NCBI GenBank assembly: GCA_041390125.1
Contig: JAWKQN010000030.1
Span: 1-34,955, forward strand
Direction of reading: 5' to 3'
DNA length: 34,955 nucleotides
Source of the DNA: Gemmatimonadota bacterium
GTDB taxonomy: Bacteria > Gemmatimonadota > Gemmatimonadetes > Longimicrobiales > Gaopeijiaceae
A model generated the notes under the pieces. That model was not told where the DNA came from and searched no databases. It was given only the letters and a program-made list of their open reading frames with translations. Made by a program: the position numbers and the translations under genes. Positions 7,903-14,554 of the stretch are shown one piece after another; the stretch's first letter is position 1, and each line of letters starts with the position of its first letter.

Positions 7903-9870
7903 ATGAAGACCCCACTGCTGCTGGCCGCGCTGGTGGTCGCCGGCGCCGGACCGTTGCTGAGCCGCCCGCCGAAGTCCCCCACCCCCGCCACCTCCGTTCT
8001 CGCGGGCCGCATCACCGACGCCCGGACCGGGCGAGGCCTGCCGGGCGCCCAGGTCCTCCTGATCGGCTCCGGGGTCCGCGCCGAGGCCGGCCGCGGGGGC
8101 ACCTGGATCCTCGACCCGGGCGGCTTCACCGGCGCCGATGGCACCTGGACGCTCCGGGTGGAGGCGGATGGCTATGAACCCGCCGAGCGCACGGTGCCCG
8201 TGGCCCGCGACGGCGCGCGGCTGGATGTGGCCCTGACGCCCGCGCCCGCCGTCGAGCCGGAGGAGGATCGCGCCGGGCCGATCCGCCGCCTCCTGGATGC
8301 GACCCGCGGGAAGGCGGACGCCGCGTCCGCGCCCCCGTCGCCCGCGATGTCGTACGAGGCGTCGCGGCTTCAGTACGCAGGCGTCGCGGTCGCGGACGCC
8401 GCGCCCTCGGGGATCCGCCGCGGCGTCGATCCGGAAGAGATGAACACCGAAGACTACGCGCACCTGGATGAGAACCCCTTCCGGGCCGTCGCGCACCAGC
8501 CGCTGTCCACCTTCTCGATCGATGTCGATCGTGCCTCGATGGCCAACGTGCGGCGCTTCATCGAGAGCGGTGTGCGGCCCCCGGTGGACGCCGTCCGCAT
8601 CGAGGAGTTGATCAACTACTTCCCGTACGACTACGCAGCGCCGCGCGGCCCGCACCCGTTCGCCGTGGACACGGAGGTCGCCCCCGCGCCGTGGAATCCG
8701 CGGCACCACCTCGTCCGCATCGGCCTGCGCGGCCAACCCCTGGACCTCTCCGAGGCGCCGGCCAACAACCTCGTCTTCCTGCTGGACGTCTCGGGCTCGA
8801 TGGACAGCCCCGACAAGCTGCCGCTCCTCAAGCGTGCCTTCGCGATGCTCGTGGAGGAGCTCCGGCCCGACGATCGCGTCGCGATCGTGGTGTACGCGGG
8901 CTCGGCGGGACTCGTGCTCGACTCCACACCGGGCAGCGAACGCCGCACCATCCTCGAGGCGCTCGAGCGCCTGGAAGCCGGCGGCTCCACGGCCGGTGGC
9001 GCGGGGATCCAGCTCGCGTACGACGTGGCACGCCGGAACCACATCCAGGGCGGCAACAATCGCGTCATCCTGGCGACGGACGGGGACTTCAATGTCGGCC
9101 CGTCCAGCGAAGGCGAGCTGGTCCGCATGATCGAGCAGAAGCGTGCCCAGGGGACGTTCCTGACGGTGCTCGGCTTCGGTACCGGCAACCTGAAGGACTC
9201 GCGGATGGAGCAGCTCGCGGACCGCGGCAACGGCAACTACGCCTACATCGATTCGGACCTGGAGGCGAAGAAGGTCCTGGTCACGGAGCTGGGTGGCACC
9301 CTGGTGACGATCGCCAAGGATGTGAAGATCCAGGTGGAGTTCAACCCGGGGCAGGTGCAGGCGTACCGGCTGATCGGGTACGAGAACCGCCTCCTGGCCG
9401 CGGAGGACTTCAATGACGATCGCAAGGACGCCGGGGAGCTCGGCGCCGGCCACACGGTGACCGCCTTGTACGAGGTCGTGCCCACCGGGGTTCGCCTGGA
9501 TGTGGACGTCGGGGAGGTCGATGCGCTTCGCTACCACCGCCCCACGGAGTCGAGCGTACGCCGGGGCGGCGGCGAGCTGCTGTTCGTGAAGCTGCGCTAC
9601 AAGACGCCCGATGGCGTGGAGAGCCGGTTGCTCGAGCATCCCGTGGGCGCTCGGGTCGCGTCCCGCGCCTCGGTGGACCTGCGGTGGGCGGCCTCGGTCG
9701 CGGCGTTCGGCATGATCCTGCGGGACTCCGAGCACTGCGGCAGCTTCCGCCTGGACGACGTGCTGGCGCTCGCCGAGGAGGCGCGGGGAGACGACGCCGA
9801 GGGGTACCGGGCCGACTTCATCCGCCTGGTGCAGGCCACCGACGTGCTCGGGCTCATGGCCGAGCGCTGA
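7903..9870 (+). CDS. Exported VWA-domain protein, YfbK type
   Basis: This 655-residue protein starts with a signal peptide (about 1-20). A carboxypeptidase-regulatory-like beta-sandwich follows at about 30-110 (V-L-A-G-R-I-T-D-A-R-T-G-R-G-L-P-G-A). After a linker comes the N-terminal vWF-associated region (about 180-280, with T-F-S-I-D-V-D-R-A-S). The VWA domain carries the metal-binding motif D-V-S-G-S-M-D starting at Asp295 and the later A-T-D-G-D-F-N. The C-terminus (about 475-650) matches the DUF3520-like tail of E. coli YfbK. The ATG at 7903 has AGGAA upstream (G-G-C-A-G-G-A-A). VWA domains of this type bind protein partners through a divalent metal; the partner is unknown. A strong hairpin follows the stop. 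Confidence 0.93.
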   Translation: MKTPLLLAALVVAGAGPLLSRPPKSPTPATSVLAGRITDARTGRGLPGAQVLLIGSGVRAEAGRGGTWILDPGGFTGADGTWTLRVEADGYEPAERTVPVARDGARLDVALTPAPAVEPEEDRAGPIRRLLDATRGKADAASAPPSPAMSYEASRLQYAGVAVADAAPSGIRRGVDPEEMNTEDYAHLDENPFRAVAHQPLSTFSIDVDRASMANVRRFIESGVRPPVDAVRIEELINYFPYDYAAPRGPHPFAVDTEVAPAPWNPRHHLVRIGLRGQPLDLSEAPANNLVFLLDVSGSMDSPDKLPLLKRAFAMLVEELRPDDRVAIVVYAGSAGLVLDSTPGSERRTILEALERLEAGGSTAGGAGIQLAYDVARRNHIQGGNNRVILATDGDFNVGPSSEGELVRMIEQKRAQGTFLTVLGFGTGNLKDSRMEQLADRGNGNYAYIDSDLEAKKVLVTELGGTLVTIAKDVKIQVEFNPGQVQAYRLIGYENRLLAAEDFNDDRKDAGELGAGHTVTALYEVVPTGVRLDVDVGEVDALRYHRPTESSVRRGGGELLFVKLRYKTPDGVESRLLEHPVGARVASRASVDLRWAASVAAFGMILRDSEHCGSFRLDDVLALAEEARGDDAEGYRADFIRLVQATDVLGLMAER

Positions 9871-9881
9871 GGCGCTCGCGG

Positions 9882-9918
9882 CCGGACACCTCGCGCCCAT
9901 CGGGTGCGGGGTGTCCGG
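9882..9918. terminator. Terminator hairpin after the VWA gene
   Basis: The arms CCGGACACCTCGCGCCC (9882-9898) and GGGTGCGGGGTGTCCGG (9902-9918) pair over 17 positions with two G-U pairs and a 3-base loop. The stem lies between convergent genes, 11 bases after the VWA stop, and can act on both strands. Confidence 0.65.
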
Positions 9919-9981
9919 ACCCTCGCGCGAAGGCCCGGGAGCCGGGCCCCGCGCGCACGGCCGGAGGCCGGGCGGCTGGGC

Positions 9982-10998
9982 TCAGGCGTCGCCGGTCCCG
10001 GCTCTTCCCGGCTCCCGGTGGGTCTCCAGGAACTCCTCGGTGCCCTCCGGGAGCAGGAGGTTGTCGGAGATGGCGGCGATCTCCTCCGCCGCCTTCCAGG
10101 CCTGCTCCAGCTTCCAGAGCTCACCCGCGAGGGCACGGCGCTCCTGCTCCTCGTGCAGCGCCATCTCCAGGGCCAGCTTGGTCACCGGCGGCATCTTGTT
10201 GATGTAGCCCGGCACGCCACGCTTGTCGCGGAAGCGGTCTCCGCGCACGAGGTCGGCGAGGAACGGATCGGAATGGCCGAACCGCTCGATGGCGTGGACG
10301 GCGTCCTGCACGGCGTTCTTCTTCCCCCCCATGCGGTTGATCCGGGGCATGATGCGCCCGACGTGCCGCTCCGCCTCCTCGCCGTCGAACCAGCGCAGGT
10401 CCTTCCCCTTGCGCACCTGGAGACGGAACCCCGGTCCGTCCTCGGCGGCCCGGATGCGGGTCCCCAGCAGGTCGTGGTTCTTCAGCTTGATCACGTCGCC
10501 CGCGTCCGTGCGCAGCTTCACGAGCGTACGTGCGTTCCAGAGGTTCACGAAGTTGCCCGCCTGGCTGAGGATGACGCTGCTCAAGACGCCCGTGGCCACC
10601 CCTCCCACGAGGACGCCTCCGACCACCGCCGCGCCTCCTACGCCATAGAGGAGCGCCCGCTTGCGGCGCCGACCGAACTGGTCCCCGTACCGCCAGGCGG
10701 CGAACTCGGCGCGCAGCGGCTCCCCGATGCGCACCAGCTCGAGGCCCTCCTTGTGCCGCGCCAACCCCACGTTCTCGGTGGCGACGCGCACCCGCGTTCC
10801 CCGGTAGAGACGTTCGCAGGTCTCGACCGCCTCCCAGCGCTCCTCGAGTGGACTCAGGTTCCAGCGCTCGCAGTGGCGACAGACCACCCAGAGGCGGCCG
10901 CGGGCCGCGTCGAAGGCGAGGCGGCGGCCGACGGGGAACGACTCGACGACCTCGTTCCCGCCGAAGTCGCGGTTGCAGAACATGCAGGTGCGGTACAT
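9982..10998 (-). CDS. Zinc-ribbon membrane protein, family not recognised
   Basis: This 338-residue protein opens with a zinc ribbon: C-M-F-C at residues 5-8 and C-R-H-C about 30 residues later. A soluble segment of about 80 residues follows, then a basic R-R-R-K-R and one long or two short hydrophobic helices near 115-145, rich in Gly, Val and Ala. The rest (about 150-338) is soluble and charged. It contains G-K-D-L-R-W-F-D-G-E-E-A-E-R-H and an Arg/Glu-rich, probably coiled-coil tail. The frame runs open to 11574, but the ATG at 10998 has GGGAGGAG just upstream and begins the zinc ribbon. It could be a membrane-anchored adaptor with a cytoplasmic metal-binding head. I see no catalytic motif. 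Confidence 0.8.
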   Translation of the reverse strand: MYRTCMFCNRDFGGNEVVESFPVGRRLAFDAARGRLWVVCRHCERWNLSPLEERWEAVETCERLYRGTRVRVATENVGLARHKEGLELVRIGEPLRAEFAAWRYGDQFGRRRKRALLYGVGGAAVVGGVLVGGVATGVLSSVILSQAGNFVNLWNARTLVKLRTDAGDVIKLKNHDLLGTRIRAAEDGPGFRLQVRKGKDLRWFDGEEAERHVGRIMPRINRMGGKKNAVQDAVHAIERFGHSDPFLADLVRGDRFRDKRGVPGYINKMPPVTKLALEMALHEEQERRALAGELWKLEQAWKAAEEIAAISDNLLLPEGTEEFLETHREPGRAGTGDA

Positions 10999-11074
10999 CG
11001 CGCTCCTCCCGGATGCGCGGGCGGATGGCGCCACGGCCGACTCAGCGGGTCGGCGGAATCGGTCGGGCCGCTCT

Positions 11075-11105
11075 GCGTGGGATACGCACAGGACACGGGT
11101 CGTGT
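11075..11105. promoter_or_regulatory. Two adjacent short dyads in a divergent promoter region
   Basis: GCGT-GGGAT-ACGC (11075-11087) and ACACG-GGT-CGTGT (11093-11105) are perfect short inverted repeats about 18 bases apart, one and a half to two helical turns. They lie between the divergent zinc-ribbon and padR genes. They could be operator half-sites; the arms are short enough to occur by chance. Confidence 0.25.
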
Positions 11106-11202
11106 TCAGACGTGATCCATCGCCGGCTCCCGGCGCGGTCCGGCCCTCGGCTCTTCGGGGCGGCTGAAACCCGGATCGGAGGGCCCGCGTAGGGCGGACG
11201 TA

Positions 11203-11225
11203 TTTCCTCACACTCATGAAGGAAA
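11203..11225. promoter_or_regulatory. Candidate PadR operator over the padR ribosome-binding site
   Basis: TTTCCT (11203-11208) and AGGAAA (11220-11225) form an inverted repeat with 11 bases between the arms, immediately before the padR start and covering its Shine-Dalgarno (AAGGA). It is AT-rich against a GC-rich background. PadR repressors commonly bind dyads in their own promoters, so autoregulation is plausible. The match to any known PadR box is not established. Confidence 0.35.
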
Positions 11226-11229
11226 CACG

Positions 11230-11565
11230 ATGCCGAGAGGCGACTTCCTCGGGGAGTTCGAGCAGGTGGTGCTCCTGGCCGTGGCCCGTCTGGGAGACGG
11301 CGCCTACGGCATGTCCATCCTGGACGAGATCCGGGGGCGTACGGGTTTCGAGCCGGCGGTCGCGTCGGTGTACGCGGCCCTCGACCGGCTGGAGCGGCAG
11401 GGCCTGGTGAGCTCGGCCCTCGGCCGCCCCACCCCCGAGCGAGGCGGTCGGGCCAAGCGCTTCTTCGGGCTCACACCCGACGGGACGCGTGCCCTCGTCC
11501 GCTCGCGCGGCGCACTCGACGCCCTCTGGGACGGCCTCGATCTCGAGCCGGGGACGTCGGCGTGA
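11230..11565 (+). CDS. PadR-family transcriptional regulator
   Basis: This 111-residue winged-helix repressor matches PadR: L-G-E-F-E-Q-V-V-L-L-A-V at the start, G-M-S-I-L-D-E-I in the second helix, A-S-V-Y-A-A-L-D-R-L-E as recognition helix, and a wing ending K-R-F-F-G-L-T-P-D-G. The ATG at 11230 follows AAGGA; the upstream in-frame-looking ATG at 11216 is in another frame. The TGA overlaps the GTG of the permease by four bases. This padR-permease pair is a recurrent cassette in Acidobacteria and Gemmatimonadota. The regulator probably controls its own operon. The ligand is unknown. Confidence 0.93.
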   Translation: MPRGDFLGEFEQVVLLAVARLGDGAYGMSILDEIRGRTGFEPAVASVYAALDRLERQGLVSSALGRPTPERGGRAKRFFGLTPDGTRALVRSRGALDALWDGLDLEPGTSA

Positions 11566-14195
11566 AGCCCCCACGCCTCGCCCGGCTGCTGGCGGCCCTC
11601 TTGATGCCCCCGTCCTACCGGGACGAACACCTCGGGGACCTGAGCGAGGGCTTCCACCGCCTGCTGCCGGACGTGCGGGCCGCCCGCCGCTGGTACCGGC
11701 GCCAGGCCCTCGCCTCCATCCTTCCCGCTCTCCGCATGCGCGGCCGAGCGCTCCGTGACTCCGACCCCACGCTGCTCATGCGCTCGCTCCGCCAGGATCT
11801 CCTCTACGGTCTCCGCTCACTCGCACGGAGCCGCATGTTCTCCGTGGTCGCCGTGCTCACGCTCGCACTCGCCATCGGAGTGAACACGTCGATCTTCAGC
11901 CTCGTGAACGTGATCGTCTTCGCGGATCTCCCCATGCAGGAGGTGGAGACGGCCACGGTCCTGCGGACCCGCAACCCCGCGCTGGAGGTGGAGCAGGGCG
12001 GGATCTCGTTGCCGGACTTCCTGGACGTGTCCGAGCGTGCGCGCAGCTTCGAAGCGCTGACGGCGCTCGCCGACGACCAGTGGGTCCTGACGGGCGCCGA
12101 CGTCCCTACGCGCGTGGGCGGCTACCGCATCACCGCCAATCTCATGGAGGCCTGGGGTCTCCAGCCGCTGGCGGGCCGCGGCTTCGCCGCGGGCGACGAC
12201 CGGCCCGGAGCGGCCCCCGTGGCGATGCTCTCCCAGGGCTTCTGGCAGAGCCAGTTCGGCGGCGACCCGGCCATCCTGGGTTCCACGCTGCGCCTGGACG
12301 GCGTGGAGCACACGATCGTGGGCGTGATGGATCCCCGGATCGGCTTCGCGGAGTTCGCGCTGGCGCAGGTCTGGGCGCCGCTTCCGCTGGAACGCACCGG
12401 GGGGCGGCGCGACGCGCGCGACCTGTTCGTCGTGGGTCGACTGCGGCCCGGCGTGACCCAGGCCCAGGCCACCGAGGAGGTCGCGGGCATCAGCCGAGCC
12501 CTGCAGGCGGAGCACCCGGAGACGAACGCGGGATGGGCGGTGGGATCCTCACCGGTCCGCGACGCCCTGCTCGACAGCGAGGCGAAGATCGTGCTCCTCA
12601 TGCTGGTCCTCACTGTCGCCTTCGTGATGCTGATCGCCTGCGCCAACGTGGCCAACATGCTGCTGGCGCGCGCCACGGTGCGGCAACGCGAGCTGGCCGT
12701 GCGCGCGGCCCTCGGAGCCCAGCGCGGCCGGCTGATCCGTCAGCTCCTCACGGAGAGCCTCGTGCTCTCGCTCGTGGCCGCGGCGCTGGGCATCGGCATC
12801 GCGTTCGGCCTCAACCGGGCCCTGGTGGCCATCTCCCGCGGCGTGGAGGCCATCTTCCGCATGGCCACCATCGACACCCGGGTGCTGCTCTTCACCGTCG
12901 GCGTGGCGCTGGTGGCACCGGCGTTGTTCGGGCTGCTGCCGGCGCTCAAGGCCTCGCGCTCGGACCTGACGTCCGGTCTGCGGGACGGCCGGAGCGGCGG
13001 CGGTGGACGCGCCAACCGGCGCGCCCGGGGTGTGCTGGTCTCCGCGCAGGTGGCGCTGGCGCTCTGCCTGATGGTGGTGGCGGGCCTGCTGGCGCGCACC
13101 GTGTACAACAGCGAGACCCGGGTGCAGGGGTTCGAGCGCCAGGGGTTGGTGGCCATGGAGCTGGACCTGCCCGCGGACCGCTACGGGAACGGCGAGCCCC
13201 AGCGCATCTTCTACCGCGAGGCGCTCACGCGCGTGGCGGCCATCCCCACCGTGCAGGGCGCAGCGCTCAGCACGGTCGTGCCCGGTGTGGACGCAGGGAG
13301 CCGGCGCGGCATGGAGATCGAGGGTCGCACGCTCGGCCCCGACGATCCGCGGCCACCGGTGCTCACGGTCACGGTCTCGGAAGGCGCGTTCGACGTGCTG
13401 CGCATCCCGCTCGAGCGCGGCCGTGGCTTCGAAACGCGCGATCACGGCCAGGCCCCGCCGGTCGCCGTACTGTCGGCCGAGGTGGCGCGGCGCTGGTGGC
13501 CCGAGGGCGACGCCCTGGGCCAGCGCATCCGGTTCGGGACCGACGCGAACAGCCCCTGGTTGACCATCGTCGGCATCGTGGGCGACGTGCTCGGCCCCAA
13601 CGCGGAAGAGGCGGTCGCGGCCTACGTCTACCTTCCGTTCGAGCAACACCCAACGGCGACGGCCCGCGTGCTCGCCCGCAGCGACGAGCCGCCCGCCGCG
13701 CTGGCCGATCCCCTGCGCGCGGCCGTCTGGAGCGTCGACGCCGATCAGCCCGTGGACCGCATCCGCTCGGTCGCGACGGCCCAATACGAGCGGGCCGCGA
13801 GCTCGTATGCGCTCATCACCCTCTTCGTGGCGTTCGCGCTGTTCGCGCTCGCGATGGCCGCGCTGGGCATCTACGGCGTGATGTCGTACATGGTCTCCCA
13901 GCGGCGGGCCGAGATCGGGCTCCGCATGGCGCTCGGCGCCGAGGCCGGCGCCGTGCACCGCATGATCCTCGCCCAGGGCGGTCGCCTCCTGGCCGGCGGG
14001 CTCGTCGTCGGGCTCGCGCTGGCCCTGATGCTGAGCCGCCTGCTGCGCAGCGTGGTCTACGGGATCAGCGCCACCGATCCGGCCACCTTCCTGGCCGTGC
14101 CCACGGTGCTGGTGCTGGTCGCGGTCGCGGCCAACTGGGTGCCGGCCTGGCGCGCCACCCGCTCCGACCCGGTGTCGGCGCTCCGGGAGGAGTGA
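11562..14195 (+). CDS. ADOP-type ABC transporter permease (MacB/FtsX fold)
   Basis: This 877-residue permease starts at a GTG that overlaps the padR stop. The N-terminal ~80 residues are a soluble permease-prefix domain (P-P-S-Y-R-D-E-H-L-G-D-L-S-E-G-F). Two MacB_PCD plus FtsX units follow in tandem. The first has a transmembrane helix at about 92-118, a periplasmic domain, and three helices at about 340-475. The second has a helix at about 490-512, a periplasmic domain, and helices at about 745-865. The conserved R-Q-R-E-L-A-V-R-A-A-L-G-A and R-R-A-E-I-G-L-R-M-A-L-G-A segments mark the two FtsX cores. No ATPase gene is adjacent, as is usual for 'orphan' ADOP permeases. The substrate is unknown; MacB relatives work in efflux or envelope mechanotransmission. 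Confidence 0.94.
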   Translation: MKPPRLARLLAALLMPPSYRDEHLGDLSEGFHRLLPDVRAARRWYRRQALASILPALRMRGRALRDSDPTLLMRSLRQDLLYGLRSLARSRMFSVVAVLTLALAIGVNTSIFSLVNVIVFADLPMQEVETATVLRTRNPALEVEQGGISLPDFLDVSERARSFEALTALADDQWVLTGADVPTRVGGYRITANLMEAWGLQPLAGRGFAAGDDRPGAAPVAMLSQGFWQSQFGGDPAILGSTLRLDGVEHTIVGVMDPRIGFAEFALAQVWAPLPLERTGGRRDARDLFVVGRLRPGVTQAQATEEVAGISRALQAEHPETNAGWAVGSSPVRDALLDSEAKIVLLMLVLTVAFVMLIACANVANMLLARATVRQRELAVRAALGAQRGRLIRQLLTESLVLSLVAAALGIGIAFGLNRALVAISRGVEAIFRMATIDTRVLLFTVGVALVAPALFGLLPALKASRSDLTSGLRDGRSGGGGRANRRARGVLVSAQVALALCLMVVAGLLARTVYNSETRVQGFERQGLVAMELDLPADRYGNGEPQRIFYREALTRVAAIPTVQGAALSTVVPGVDAGSRRGMEIEGRTLGPDDPRPPVLTVTVSEGAFDVLRIPLERGRGFETRDHGQAPPVAVLSAEVARRWWPEGDALGQRIRFGTDANSPWLTIVGIVGDVLGPNAEEAVAAYVYLPFEQHPTATARVLARSDEPPAALADPLRAAVWSVDADQPVDRIRSVATAQYERAASSYALITLFVAFALFALAMAALGIYGVMSYMVSQRRAEIGLRMALGAEAGAVHRMILAQGGRLLAGGLVVGLALALMLSRLLRSVVYGISATDPATFLAVPTVLVLVAVAANWVPAWRATRSDPVSALREE

Positions 14196-14395
14196 CCCGC
14201 GCGTGCGGGGCCCTGCGGATCCGCGCGGGTCTGGTGCTCTTCCTGGTGGGTGGCGCGGTGGGAGGTCGGATGACCCGCTGGGACGCGGGACCGCGCGGCA
14301 GCGCGCTCGTGGGGGTGGCCGCTCTGGTCTGGCTGGCCCTCACGCTGGCCTTCTTGGCGCAGGCCCGGGCGGGCCGTCCCCTGCTCCGGGCCTGA
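14192..14395 (+). CDS. Possible 67-residue membrane protein
   Basis: A GTG at 14192 overlaps the permease TGA (GTGA), and the frame runs to a TGA at 14393-14395. The product has two hydrophobic segments: A-G-L-V-L-F-L-V-G-G-A-V-G-G near residue 12-25 and a stronger one, A-L-V-G-V-A-A-L-V-W-L-A-L-T-L-A-F, near 38-54. A basic tail follows. Nearly every third codon position is G or C, as in neighbouring genes. GGGAGG lies too close to the GTG to be an ideal ribosome-binding site, so reinitiation after the permease would be needed. No family is recognised. Confidence 0.45.
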   Translation: MTRACGALRIRAGLVLFLVGGAVGGRMTRWDAGPRGSALVGVAALVWLALTLAFLAQARAGRPLLRA

Positions 14396-14519
14396 CGCAC
14401 GCGTCCCCCGCACCCTGGGCGCTCCGCGCCGCGGGGCGGACGCACGCCCGGCGGGGCGGCCCGGGTTCGATGCCATACGACCCGCATCGCCGGCACCACC
14501 CGGCGCGACCCACTCGGTG

Positions 14520-14548
14520 TTCGCGGGGCTCCCCGGCCTGAGTACCTT
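14520..14548 (+). promoter_or_regulatory. Possible leaderless promoter of glnS
   Basis: TACCTT (14543-14548) fits a TAnnnT -10 element and ends six bases before the ATG. TTCGCG (14520-14525) lies 17 bases upstream as a weak -35. No Shine-Dalgarno precedes the ATG. This spacing would start transcription at or next to the start codon. Confidence 0.35.
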
Positions 14549-14554
14549 TGGCTC

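Noticed and set aside
6871..9900. A 1009-codon minus-strand frame opposite the VWA gene
   Set aside because: The VWA gene on the other strand has motifs, a signal peptide and a ribosome-binding site; the antisense product has none and resembles reverse-complement GC-rich translation.
12080..14191. Long plus-strand frame inside the ADOP permease gene
   Set aside because: It is a +2 shadow of the permease with a low-complexity Arg/Gly/Ala product. Only its final 68 codons, after the permease stop, are kept as a possible small gene.
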